From Flavobacterium sp. SUN052 (GTDB taxonomy: Bacteria > Bacteroidota > Bacteroidia > Flavobacteriales > Flavobacteriaceae), in NCBI RefSeq assembly GCF_028867935.1, contig NZ_JAPQNS010000007.1, positions 248,001-312,000 of the forward strand: a DNA stretch of 64,000 bases, in the 5' to 3' direction. A program made the translations under genes and the position numbers. The notes beneath the pieces were generated by a model. It did no database searches. It had not been told where the DNA came from and worked only from the letters and a program-made list of their open reading frames with translations. Positions within the stretch are counted from its first letter, which is position 1, and every line of letters starts with the position of its first letter. This document shows, in pieces, positions 53,923 through 62,108 of the stretch.

Positions 53923-54894
53923 TTACCGGGGCTGTCGATTAAGTGTAAACACCTCTACTTTATGACGAACCGGCCGAACCGTTTTCAGATACTCAAAAAT
54001 GGCGGTTAAATCGGCATCCGTCATGCCTGCGTAAAGGGTCCAGGGCATTATGGTGTTGAAGCCGCCCTGAACATTTGGTGCAGAGTGCGTAGATGGATCG
54101 TACGCCCGGAAGCGATCCATAAATTCCCGACTAGTCCAGCGGCCAATGCCAGTTTCTATATCAGGCGTAATATTGGCCGAACGCAGCGTTCCGCCGTTTA
54201 TCGACACCACCATCCCGCCCGCAAACGGCGCTTTACGGATCAATTTTCCCGCTGTTCGATTGGTATGACAATCGGCGCAACCGGCCATCTGGGTTAAATA
54301 CTGTCCATAGGCCGCACCCGACAAGGCCACTGTATCGGTGCGTAATTGAGCCCGGTGCGGCATCAGACGCAGGGCCAGTCGCAGGGGTGCGGGCAGCCGA
54401 GAGGCAGGAACCTGGTTCTCCACGGGTTCGAGCGTGCGGAGGTACGCAACAATAGCCGTTGCATCGCTCAGGCGCATCTGGTGGTAATTTTGGTATGGCA
54501 TCAGAGGAAACAAGGGCTTACCCGATCGGCTCACTCCTGCCGTAATGACTACCAGCAATTCCTGATCCGACCAGCTTTTAAGGGCTGCGGGGGTAAGGTT
54601 ACGGCCGTACAACCGCCCCGGCAAACCGTAGTTTTTACCGTATTCCTGCCCACCTGCGCCTAGCGTTCCAGGTATAATCGGTCCAGCCAGCCGTGTCCAG
54701 TCCCGTTGCGAGTGGCAATCCATACAAGCTGCCACATGGTTTACCAGATAACGTCCTCGCCCAACCAGTTCAGCAGTAGGTTTCACTGCAAACGTCTCTA
54801 TTCTTGTCCCAGCGTCTGTTTTAACCGTTGGGTGAACACAACCAACCAGGCTCAATAATCCCAACAAGGCGGTGAAACGAACAGTCGTTTTCAT
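53923..54894 (-). CDS. Diheme c-type cytochrome lipoprotein
   Basis: This 323-residue protein has a lipoprotein signal MKTTVRFTALLGLLSLVGC (lipobox LVGC), and two c-type heme sites, CMDCH (Cys57, Cys60, His61) and CADCH (Cys206, Cys209, His210). Conserved Met residues after each (LFPLMPYQNYHQM and GGFNTIMPW) could be the distal ligands. The layout with GRYLVNHVAACMDCHS and RLYGRNLTPA resembles diheme cytochrome subunits of alcohol dehydrogenases. It sits on the outer face of the membrane. The start overlaps the stop of the upstream membrane-protein gene (54891-54894). Confidence 0.9.
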   Translation of the reverse strand: MKTTVRFTALLGLLSLVGCVHPTVKTDAGTRIETFAVKPTAELVGRGRYLVNHVAACMDCHSQRDWTRLAGPIIPGTLGAGGQEYGKNYGLPGRLYGRNLTPAALKSWSDQELLVVITAGVSRSGKPLFPLMPYQNYHQMRLSDATAIVAYLRTLEPVENQVPASRLPAPLRLALRLMPHRAQLRTDTVALSGAAYGQYLTQMAGCADCHTNRTAGKLIRKAPFAGGMVVSINGGTLRSANITPDIETGIGRWTSREFMDRFRAYDPSTHSAPNVQGGFNTIMPWTLYAGMTDADLTAIFEYLKTVRPVRHKVEVFTLNRQPR

Positions 54895-55493
54895 ATAACA
54901 ACAGGCTGACTGCTTTCTACAGTCAATCGGTTTGTGTCAGCAATAAATGCATCTTTCTGACGGTCAGTTTGTCGTAAAGCCACCACCGCCAGCATTGTCC
55001 AGGCAATGGCCGAGTAAACATTTGACAGATGGAGTACAAATGGCGTACGGCTTACGGCTATTGTGAAGGGCAACCACGCTCCAACCGCCAGCGGTACCCA
55101 CCGATGCCAACCAGTTAACTGTTTGGCTCGTAATACGGCAGCACCAATTCCCAGCATTAAGATATTACTTAAGGGCCAACCAACCAGGTCCAAAACCTGA
55201 AAGAGGACTGGCTTATAGGTGGGAGCCACAAACTGCCAAACGTTCGAGATATTCGCCACGAGTAACGTACCTAACACTACCCGCACAATGTTTTTGCCGA
55301 ACCGGTCGATACCTGTGAGGTTAAATCGCCGTAACACCTCCAGACTGGCCATCCAGCCAATACAGTACAGAATACCCCATACTCCGGTCCACCATGAGTT
55401 TCCAAGTGGGGCATAATTGGCTTCGACATACACACCGACACAGAGAAAGGGCGCACCAATCAACCCCATAATACCCAATTGTTTCGTCGTCAT
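54891..55493 (-). CDS. Polytopic membrane protein, function unknown
   Basis: This 200-residue protein begins at ATG 55493 (a 12-residue longer form is possible but less likely). It has about six TM helices: KQLGIMGLIGAPFLCVGVYV, SWWTGVWGILYCIGWMASLE, VRVVLGTLLVANISNVWQ, ILMLGIGAAVLRA, WVPLAVGAWLPFTIAVS and AIAWTMLAVVALR, then a polar tail. I do not recognise a named family. Its stop overlaps the start of the diheme cytochrome gene and it begins 20 bases after the barrel gene, so a joint membrane electron-transfer or signalling role is inferred. Confidence 0.75.
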   Translation of the reverse strand: MTTKQLGIMGLIGAPFLCVGVYVEANYAPLGNSWWTGVWGILYCIGWMASLEVLRRFNLTGIDRFGKNIVRVVLGTLLVANISNVWQFVAPTYKPVLFQVLDLVGWPLSNILMLGIGAAVLRAKQLTGWHRWVPLAVGAWLPFTIAVSRTPFVLHLSNVYSAIAWTMLAVVALRQTDRQKDAFIADTNRLTVESSQPVVI

Positions 55494-55512
55494 GACAGTG
55501 AGAGTTAATCGG

Positions 55513-56208
55513 TTAAAAGCCGAACCCAACGGTCAGTTGCCACAGATTGGAACGCGTTGTAGAAGGCGGGGCAGATGCATCGGCCAAAGGTTCTTTCAGA
55601 TTGTATAAACCGCCCTCCCGCCGGAGGTCCAGTTGCATACCTGCCAACGTTAGGCCAATACCTGCCTGGTAACCAAAACGTGCCTGTTTTGCGGTTTCGC
55701 TGATTGGTTGCGAACCATACTGGTTCAGGGCACCTTTAAGATTACCATCAAGCACCGTTAGTGAGGCCATTGGCCCAGCATTGAGTCGGAGTGGGCCCAA
55801 CCGAACACCCAGTAACAACGGCAGGTCAATCGTGCCAATTTTCACGTTCACCGACTGGGTCTCTAACCCCTGTTTGATAATATCGAATTTACCGCCTTTC
55901 ACCGAAAAGAGCACCTCTGGTTGCAGGTAAATGCGGTTGCCAAAACGAGCGTACAACCCACCGACGATACCTGTAGTACGCGAGTCGTTCTGCTGGAAGA
56001 AATCATACACGATTTTCCCGCCCGACATCATCGGCAACCCGTTCATATCGAGCCGGGGCGTATGGTACGAGAGATCATCTAACTGAGAGAAGTTGGCTCC
56101 TACTTTCAGGCCAAACGAGAATTTTTTGCTACCAGACTGGGCCATACTGACCGACGACAGGAGCACGAAGCCAGCCAGCGTAAGGAGTTGTAGTAAGCGA
56201 GTTTTCAT
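55513..56208 (-). CDS. Outer-membrane beta-barrel protein (PorT/OmpX-like)
   Basis: This 231-residue protein starts at 56208 because the signal peptide MKTRLLQLLTLAGFVLLSSV...MAQ begins there; 58 upstream residues in the same frame are not signal-like. The mature part is an eight- to ten-stranded barrel of the outer-membrane beta-barrel/PorT family, with FSFGLKVGANFSQL at the start, IYLQPEVLFSVKGGKF, PLLLGVRLGPLRLNAGPM and the terminal LWQLTVGFGF. Loops are Gln/Asn-rich. It heads a three-gene minus-strand set with the membrane protein and the cytochrome. Confidence 0.87.
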   Translation of the reverse strand: MKTRLLQLLTLAGFVLLSSVSMAQSGSKKFSFGLKVGANFSQLDDLSYHTPRLDMNGLPMMSGGKIVYDFFQQNDSRTTGIVGGLYARFGNRIYLQPEVLFSVKGGKFDIIKQGLETQSVNVKIGTIDLPLLLGVRLGPLRLNAGPMASLTVLDGNLKGALNQYGSQPISETAKQARFGYQAGIGLTLAGMQLDLRREGGLYNLKEPLADASAPPSTTRSNLWQLTVGFGF

Positions 56209-56361
56209 AAAAAAGAAGAAGGTTGCCGAAGCGCTAAAAATTGACTTGTGATTTGTTGAGTCAAAATTGCGACGTCCATCGTAGACCCCGAACAGGCTTA
56301 TGGCTGAGTAGTCATACAGCCTTTGCCAACTGTAGAAATGAGTGTTTAAACTGTAGAAGCC

Positions 56362-56393
56362 AAAAAAGCCCGCGACCATCATGATCGCGGGCT
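56362..56393 (-). terminator. Terminator of the PIN toxin-antitoxin unit
   Basis: AGCCCGCGA (56367-56375) pairs with TCGCGGGCT (56385-56393) as a perfect 9-base stem, followed on the minus strand by a run of six T (56362-56367). It lies ~120 bases after the toxin stop and before the barrel operon. Confidence 0.85.
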
Positions 56394-56510
56394 GAATCCA
56401 AGACGCAATTGATAGGCTATTATTTATAAGCCTAAGTACGAATCAGTATTGCTTTAATACCTTCTGTAAGTTCTCCTCAATTCCATTGCATAAAAATGAC
56501 GTTATGATAA

Positions 56511-56915
56511 TTACAACGCCATAAAATCGGCTGGAGCTAGTATTTGCACACCTTCAAACGGATGAAGAACCAGCAAATCTTCGTCGCCAGAAATCAGATA
56601 AGATGCGTTGGCGTTGACGGCTACTTCCAGAAATTTATTGTCTTTAGCGTCACGACAGTCGGTTATGCTTCGAATGATGTCGACCCAGAGTGCGGTATTT
56701 TGATAATCCGTTAAGAAACGTTGGCGGCTTTCCCGGCTTATATACTTGTCAAAATTCGAGCGCATCAGCACATCTTCCAATTCAGTATACGTCGCATCCG
56801 AGCAAACCAGAAAACCGCTTTCCTGAGCTCTCTGCAACGCTTGAACAGGTTTTGTGGTTGCAAACAGCAAGGCACTAACCAATGTATTAGTGTCAAAGAC
56901 GAACAGTTCAGTCAT
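56511..56915 (-). CDS. PIN-domain toxin
   Basis: This 134-residue protein is a COG1569-type PIN nuclease: FVFDTNTLVSALLF with catalytic Asp8, the mid Glu in TYTELEDVL, and DCRDAKDNKFLEVAVNANASYLISGDEDLL holding the remaining acidic residues. Such proteins cleave RNA unless bound by their antitoxin. The gene overlaps the preceding small gene by 8 bases, the standard antitoxin-toxin arrangement. A strong terminator follows. Confidence 0.9.
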   Translation of the reverse strand: MTELFVFDTNTLVSALLFATTKPVQALQRAQESGFLVCSDATYTELEDVLMRSNFDKYISRESRQRFLTDYQNTALWVDIIRSITDCRDAKDNKFLEVAVNANASYLISGDEDLLVLHPFEGVQILAPADFMAL

Positions 56916-57204
56916 TTGCTCGCAGCAATTCGTCCATTAGCTCTGGAGTCAGACAGTTCTGAGCAGCTTCCTCTCGAAGAAGAGCAATACTTTGTTGCAA
57001 CGCTACGTCTAACTGTGCTTTTCGAATCACTTTCCAAGCATTAGCAACGGCGTTTGCCCCTGTTAACACAGATAATAGTTGATCGTTGTCCCCCTCAACT
57101 GGCAATACAATAACTTCGACAGGGCGCTGCCGTAACTCGACCGGCACCTGAAAGGGTAAATTACCCAACGCATCGGGTGTAACAATCTGACGAATTGCGT
57201 TCAT
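56908..57204 (-). CDS. Putative antitoxin of the PIN pair
   Basis: This 98-residue protein starts with an AbrB/PHD-like region (IVTPDALGNLPFQVPVELRQRPVEVIVLPV) followed by an acidic, helical C-terminus (LDVALQQSIALLREEAAQN, then ELMDELLRAND) that probably wraps the toxin. The first part resembles DUF2281-like antitoxin N-termini. Position upstream and overlap of 8 bases with the PIN gene support an antitoxin. A -7 element lies 17-24 bases upstream of its ATG. Confidence 0.8.
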   Translation of the reverse strand: MNAIRQIVTPDALGNLPFQVPVELRQRPVEVIVLPVEGDNDQLLSVLTGANAVANAWKVIRKAQLDVALQQSIALLREEAAQNCLTPELMDELLRAND

Positions 57205-57220
57205 CTTCTTTGCTTTTAGT

Positions 57221-57228
57221 CAAATATA
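57221..57228 (-). promoter_or_regulatory. -7 promoter element of the toxin-antitoxin operon
   Basis: On the minus strand this reads TATATTTG (TAnnTTTG), 17 bases upstream of the antitoxin ATG at 57204. No -33 motif is clear, which is consistent with weak or autoregulated expression. Confidence 0.45.
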
Positions 57229-57293
57229 CGGCAAATACAGCAACCAGCCCACAATCACCCAATTCCGGGCTGGTTGGGTAAGGGTTAGTTGAT

Positions 57294-58061
57294 CTACAAC
57301 GTATCGACCAAAAGGATCAGTTCGTACCGGGTGTCCCCTTCAAAAGCGACCTCTTTAAACAAACCTGTAACCGACGACTCATACGCCTTGAAACTGTCTT
57401 TGATCGTGACACCTAGTTTCTGCCCGGTCACTTTGTCGCGAGCCGTGATTTTGTATTGCCCTACCGGTATATCGCGGAAGTAATTGCTGTCTTCACGCAT
57501 CGTCGCGACGATTTTCTTGCCCGTGCTGCCATCCACCAGTGGGCCAACCGGCTCAAGAGTAAGTTCAAGGTTTTCTCCAACCACGTTATCCCACTGGTAG
57601 TGCACTTCCAGCGTGCCACCCAGTGGGGTAGCAGTTTCATCATCGTCCACAGCGCGCTTGCCTGTCAAACGAAACACGAAGTTGCGAACAGCTCCATCAT
57701 AGGCCGAGAATACACGCGTGTCTTCGTTGTACAGGGCAAGCTTGTAATTCTTGCCGTGGTAGTTCATGGTCACCGTACCATCGGTGGTATACGATCCTTC
57801 TGCAATGCCAGTAGGTAACTGGAACTTGTAATACCCGTTGGCGTCCGTGTAGCCCGTTGATGTTTTATTATGCCAATCGGTACTGCTGGCAACAATGGTG
57901 GCATTGGCTACGGGCTTACCCTGTCCGTCGACCACGCGACCTTTTACAATGCCCTCCTGAGGTTTTACAGGGTCAGTACCAGTTGGACCATCGGTAGGTT
58001 CAGAGCAGGCTGCTGCACTCAACAGCATAGCTACCCACAAAAAGTGTTTGATTGCGTTCAT
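57294..58061 (-). CDS. Surface lipoprotein with carboxypeptidase-regulatory-like domain
   Basis: This 255-residue protein has a lipoprotein signal MNAIKHFLWVAMLLSAAAC (lipobox SAAAC) and a short linker (SEPTDGPTGTDPVKPQ), then a carboxypeptidase-regulatory-like beta-sandwich (~36-115: IVKGRVVDGQGKPVANATI, YTDANGYYKFQLPTG). The C-terminal half is beta-rich (LEVHYQWDNVVGENLEL, IPVGQYKITARD) and may be a second sandwich. Function is unknown; the design fits cell-surface binding. It lies 6 bases downstream of the beta-helix lipoprotein gene, so they are one transcript. Confidence 0.82.
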   Translation of the reverse strand: MNAIKHFLWVAMLLSAAACSEPTDGPTGTDPVKPQEGIVKGRVVDGQGKPVANATIVASSTDWHNKTSTGYTDANGYYKFQLPTGIAEGSYTTDGTVTMNYHGKNYKLALYNEDTRVFSAYDGAVRNFVFRLTGKRAVDDDETATPLGGTLEVHYQWDNVVGENLELTLEPVGPLVDGSTGKKIVATMREDSNYFRDIPVGQYKITARDKVTGQKLGVTIKDSFKAYESSVTGLFKEVAFEGDTRYELILLVDTL

Positions 58062-58067
58062 GGCTGT

Positions 58068-59528
58068 TTATAATTTGAATGTGTTAGCCTGGGCATTGCT
58101 TGCAAATGTATTCGCCGAACCAGCATCGCTATTCAGTTCGGCATCTGAGGTGTGAATAATCCCATAGCCACCGCTGGTGCTGATGCGGCTGTTTTTAATA
58201 GTGAGTTTGGCGCCCCGTCCATACACCGCCACCGCAGCCCGCTGCCCCGATACAATGACAGCACTGCCACCTCCACTGATATCCACCTGATCCATTACGT
58301 TCAGGTTGCTGACAGAATATACAATAATACCTCGCCAGTAAGCAGCCGTATGACCCGCACCTGTGATGGTCACTTTACTGGTTGGCGTTCCTTTCGCCGA
58401 CAGGTAACCCCCAGCATTAATACTAATCATTGCATCGCGACCAGCTTCCACTGTTACACCGGGTTGCAGAGTCCAGCCGGTTGCCACGGCAACATTACCT
58501 AGAAGCCTATACGGCGTTTTATCACTGAACGCAGGCCAGCTTACATCTTTTGTACCCGTAATGTTCGACGAGCTGATTTCAACAACGTCGCGGCCGTTTT
58601 TACCCGTGAACGTTGACGCATTATCCAGCACAGTTGCGTTATAGGCATCAATCAGAATGCCCGCTTCGGTCTGGTTACTGAATGCATTGCGGGCAAAGGA
58701 GCGCAGAAGCGACCCCGGCTCGATATATAGTCCGTATCCGTCGTTATTGCTGAAACGGCAATCAGTAAGGCTAACCTGCGCTTTGCTGGTGCCGTGCAAC
58801 GCCAAGCCAGCCTTGATCGTGCTAAATGCGATACGGCTACCGGCATAGTCGATATCTACAAAAGCCAAAGTGTTGTTTGTACTGGGCGAGTACATGGTAA
58901 TGCCTGCCCAATAACTCTTCTGGGCATCCATACCCGTGAAACGGATACGCTGATCGGCTACGCCCACGGCGTTGATCGTCCCATCTGCTTCAATACTGAG
59001 CCGTTTGTCGCGCTGGAACGCCACAACCACATCCTGATCAATGGTCAGCTCGGCTTTCGTCCGAATGTCGGTCGCCACAATATAATCCGGTTTAGTGGGG
59101 TCGATGATTCGGTCGAAAAGCCGGGTTTTGGTGGTGATGTCTTTATCCAAAGTAATCGGCGTGGCGTATTCGGCTTTCACCTGAATCCGGTCCTGGCTTT
59201 TTTCGGTGCCACTGCTTACTGTCAATTCAAATTCGTAGAAGCCCACAATGTCGGGCGTGAAAACAGGTTTCACCGATTGAGCTTGGCCCAAAACCAGCGT
59301 GCTGTTCGAGGGCTTGCGGACAACGGCCCATTGATAAGTCAGTGTTCCGTCGCCGGTGGAAGCAGAACCGTCGAGAGTTACGGGCTGCACCGGCAGAACC
59401 GCCTGATCGGCTCCGGCGTGGGCCGTGAGCGTTTGCGGCACAGGGGCTACTTCAGGGGCTTTTTTACAACTTGACAGTGTGGCAACGAGGGCAATGCAGA
59501 TGGCTGTGTAAATGTGTTTACTGTACAT
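58068..59528 (-). CDS. Surface lipoprotein with PKD and right-handed beta-helix domains
   Basis: This 486-residue protein starts at 59528 so that the lipoprotein signal MYSKHIYTAICIALVATLSSC comes first. A PKD-like domain (~35-120) shows AHAGADQAVL, TLDGSASTGDGTLTYQWAV and FELTVSSG. The rest (~125-486) is a parallel beta-helix with two matching arms (IRFTGMDAQKSYWAGITMYS, and VTITGAGHTAAYWRGIIVYS) and repeated short turns (RFSNNDGYGLYIE, SRISTSGGYGIIHT). Such proteins bind or cut polysaccharides, or act as surface adhesins; no catalytic pattern is seen. The two arms point to internal duplication. Confidence 0.85.
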   Translation of the reverse strand: MYSKHIYTAICIALVATLSSCKKAPEVAPVPQTLTAHAGADQAVLPVQPVTLDGSASTGDGTLTYQWAVVRKPSNSTLVLGQAQSVKPVFTPDIVGFYEFELTVSSGTEKSQDRIQVKAEYATPITLDKDITTKTRLFDRIIDPTKPDYIVATDIRTKAELTIDQDVVVAFQRDKRLSIEADGTINAVGVADQRIRFTGMDAQKSYWAGITMYSPSTNNTLAFVDIDYAGSRIAFSTIKAGLALHGTSKAQVSLTDCRFSNNDGYGLYIEPGSLLRSFARNAFSNQTEAGILIDAYNATVLDNASTFTGKNGRDVVEISSSNITGTKDVSWPAFSDKTPYRLLGNVAVATGWTLQPGVTVEAGRDAMISINAGGYLSAKGTPTSKVTITGAGHTAAYWRGIIVYSVSNLNVMDQVDISGGGSAVIVSGQRAAVAVYGRGAKLTIKNSRISTSGGYGIIHTSDAELNSDAGSANTFASNAQANTFKL

Positions 59529-59875
59529 GGCTAGAAAGAGAATTTTGTTTCGATGCCTCAAAACTGGCTCTTCCGATAACCCTTTTGAAACCGCTCACCG
59601 CCCGAGTTGCGGCTTATGCGTGATCAATCGTAGAGGATGCTGAATGGATTGTGGATTAGCGAATAGGCCAACAGCAACTTCCACAGACACCCTCTGAATT
59701 GGCACGGCCAAGGCAGTTTGATCCTATTTTTTAGGATATAGCCTCCAATCCAATCTCGTTTTCACTCAATTCATCCCGATTTCTGAGCACCTAATACAGA
59801 CAAAAGCGCACCCCCTTTGGTAAACAGGCTACTTTCGTTAATCAATTTCACCCTCGTCAATCATCGCTCTGTTTT
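59529..59875. other. Intergenic region between divergent lipoprotein operon and HK3
   Basis: These 347 bases hold no gene. A small palindrome ATCCTA/TAGGAT (59721-59726 and 59732-59737) and a near -7 element TACTTTCG (59830-59837, plus strand) are the only signals seen. Confidence 0.5.
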
Positions 59876-60919
59876 GTGGTACGGCCCCGTTTTTTTTCGA
59901 CCTATGAATGGTGGTATCACTTGGCCATGATGCCAGTTCTGTTTCCGCTTGGCAACTATTTTTTCATTGGTCCCCGCTATTTTCACGATTTACCTACGTT
60001 CATTGCTGGCACGCTCGTTGTGTTCGGACTCTACTGGTTTTCTATCATCACCCTTACACTGGCTGTTCGGCGGATCATTGCCCGCTTTCCAGAAGTTCGC
60101 CAGACGCGTAATCGGCTGCTGACGATGTTGCTGGTTGTTGGATTACTAACAACCGGTCTGGCTATGTTCGACGTTTGGGTATACAGCATTGTGCCCGCTA
60201 CGGGTGTCCGCTTCGACTGGCTTACGGTACGGGGAATCTGGGTTTTGGGTGCCGTTTTCGATGTGTTGCTTTGCACCGCTCTTGGCTTGTTTTACACCTT
60301 CGATCAGTGGAAACAGAACGCTACCGAAACGGAACGGCTTCAGCAAGCTGCCCTTCAGCATCAGTTCGATGCGTTGAAAGGCCAAGTTAACCCGCACTTT
60401 CTGTTCAACAGTCTCAGTTCCATTTCGGCGCTTATTGGTGAAGACAACCAACAGGCCGAGCGATTTGTCGATAACCTCTCAAAAGTGTATCGGTATATGC
60501 TCCAGGCAGGCAATCGGGAATTAGTTCTGCTGCAAAACGAGCTTGACTTTGCCCGTTCCTACGCTGACCTGCTGTTGATTCGTTATGGGCAGAGTATTCG
60601 AATTATACTGCCCCAAAAGTTTCCCGTTCCAAGTGCCTGCTTACCTCCCCTGAGTCTGCAAACATTGATCGACAACGCGATTAAACATAACACAATGGCT
60701 GCCGATCAGCCCTTGGTCATCACCATTACGGTACTGCCCGGACCAGAACTGGAGGTCACCAATACACTGCAACGCAAAAATCGGACAGTAACCTTATCGC
60801 AAGGGGGGCTAGCTACCCTGATTGGTAATTATCAGGCTAAGCAGTCAGGCCAAGTAAAGGTGGAGGAGAGCGATAAGCTGTTTCGGGTGCGGCTTCCGCT
60901 CATTGAGCAAGTACTGTAG
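59876..60919 (+). CDS. LytS-type sensor histidine kinase (HK3)
   Basis: This 347-residue inner-membrane kinase starts at GTG 59876 (MVRPRFFSTYEWWYHLAM). Four TM helices (~15-150) precede the linker and the box GQVNPHFLFNSLSSISALI with His174, then an HATPase domain with an intact N-box LQTLIDNAIKHN and a shortened GGLATLIGNY G-box. It resembles HK1 and HK2 in the four-TM plan. No response regulator is on its strand; the only LytTR gene near is convergent (60935-61918), and its product has no receiver domain. Confidence 0.9.
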   Translation: MVRPRFFSTYEWWYHLAMMPVLFPLGNYFFIGPRYFHDLPTFIAGTLVVFGLYWFSIITLTLAVRRIIARFPEVRQTRNRLLTMLLVVGLLTTGLAMFDVWVYSIVPATGVRFDWLTVRGIWVLGAVFDVLLCTALGLFYTFDQWKQNATETERLQQAALQHQFDALKGQVNPHFLFNSLSSISALIGEDNQQAERFVDNLSKVYRYMLQAGNRELVLLQNELDFARSYADLLLIRYGQSIRIILPQKFPVPSACLPPLSLQTLIDNAIKHNTMAADQPLVITITVLPGPELEVTNTLQRKNRTVTLSQGGLATLIGNYQAKQSGQVKVEESDKLFRVRLPLIEQVL

Positions 60920-60934
60920 TGCGTCCAATCTGCA

Positions 60935-61918
60935 TTACACACTTTCCGAACGAATCCGCTCCTTCAATTCCTTTAAGCGGGTTCTCTGCATGACAAACTC
61001 CGTTTTTCCATCGGTTAGGCGGACAATGTATTTGTCATTTTCCCAGAACGAATAGTTTTTCAAAAACGCCAAATTCAGCAGTACCGAGCGGTTTATGCGA
61101 TAAAACTGGCGTGGATTTAACTCGGCTTCGAGTTCACTCAGGGTTTTGCGAAGCTGGTAAGTGCGGCCCTCCGTATAGGCCATGTAATTTTTGTTCTCTA
61201 CTTCGATGTACCAGATACTCGCTACGGGCACCAGGGTTTCGCCCTCGGTGTCGGTGGCTTCAACGTGCGTAGGATAGTGCGCGATGGGTTGTACATTCGG
61301 AGAAAAGTTCTGTTCAACCTCAGTATTGACGCTAGAAATGGCCGACTGACGCAGCAAATCAAGCTGGCGTTTCTGGTAGTCATTATAATCCAGAAACAAG
61401 TTTATGTTGATGAACCCGTAGCCCACAATCAGAAAGGGAAGCAAGTAGTTGGCAAACATACTACCCGTAAAAAAGTACTCCGGGAAATACACGCTCCATT
61501 GATAATCGGGGTAAAAAATCACCAGATACCGGAGCGTGTTGGTAATGGGCCCGAAAACGAGAATACTTCCCATAAATACGGGCAGAAAAAAGAGTTCGTA
61601 TCGCAGTACGGCTCCCAGCCGGGGTTGGAGCGTGTGGATTTTGAATACCCGAACGACCCAGAGCGTGAGTTGGACAAAAATCAGTACCGACACCAGTTCG
61701 AACAGGTAATAATAGCCAAACAGCATTTTGAGGTAATGCCCCACATCGCCCCGGCGCAACGGTTCGAAATCGCTCCCCTCGCTGCGCTGCAACGTCATGA
61801 GCTGATACAGCAAAATTCCAACCAGCGTCAGAACCAGAAAAGGCTTCCATTGACGACGGGTTCGGAAGGTAATCAGAATAGGTGGCGTGTCAGCCATTCG
61901 GTAATCGTCGGTTGTCAT
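60935..61918 (-). CDS. Membrane-anchored LytTR transcription factor
   Basis: This 327-residue protein has four predicted TM helices (~27-45, 72-95, 115-135, 150-175) and a C-terminal LytTR DNA-binding domain (~225-327) with SIWYIEVENKNYMAYTE, LSELEAELNPRQFYRINRS and LKNYSFWENDKYIVRLTDG. There is no receiver domain, so it probably senses a signal in the membrane and binds DNA directly. Its stop lies 15 bases from the stop of HK3. Similar architectures are found in Bacteroidota but partner and targets are unknown. Confidence 0.88.
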   Translation of the reverse strand: MTTDDYRMADTPPILITFRTRRQWKPFLVLTLVGILLYQLMTLQRSEGSDFEPLRRGDVGHYLKMLFGYYYLFELVSVLIFVQLTLWVVRVFKIHTLQPRLGAVLRYELFFLPVFMGSILVFGPITNTLRYLVIFYPDYQWSVYFPEYFFTGSMFANYLLPFLIVGYGFININLFLDYNDYQKRQLDLLRQSAISSVNTEVEQNFSPNVQPIAHYPTHVEATDTEGETLVPVASIWYIEVENKNYMAYTEGRTYQLRKTLSELEAELNPRQFYRINRSVLLNLAFLKNYSFWENDKYIVRLTDGKTEFVMQRTRLKELKERIRSESV

Positions 61919-62057
61919 TGCCTAAAGGTAAATCGAGATCGTATTTCGGGCAAGTTTGGCGGCATTTCGCGCCATGGTTGACGCGGAAAAGGCCTATTTC
62001 AGCCCGTAAAGGCCGTATTTGACTCTTGGGCTCTTGCACCGCCAAAGCCACCCGGCG

Positions 62058-62065
62058 TAGGTTTG
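62058..62065 (+). promoter_or_regulatory. -7 promoter element of the 62109 gene
   Basis: TAGGTTTG matches TAnnTTTG, 43 bases before the ATG. TCTTG at 62032-62036 lies ~21 bases upstream as a possible -33. The preceding region also shows AAAGGCC repeats. Confidence 0.4.
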
Positions 62066-62108
62066 CATCGTCGGAAACACACAGGCCGACCAGAAAACCA
62101 ACAACGCC

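Noticed and set aside
54935..54948. 14-base match to the loop of the ATTTCGGATT palindrome inside the membrane protein gene
   Set aside because: The match lies in coding sequence without palindrome arms, and a 14-base match can arise by chance or codon usage.
61265..61981. 238-codon plus-strand frame opposite the membrane LytTR gene
   Set aside because: It runs antisense to a clear LytTR protein, its composition is unlike a real protein, and no start signal or family motif is seen.
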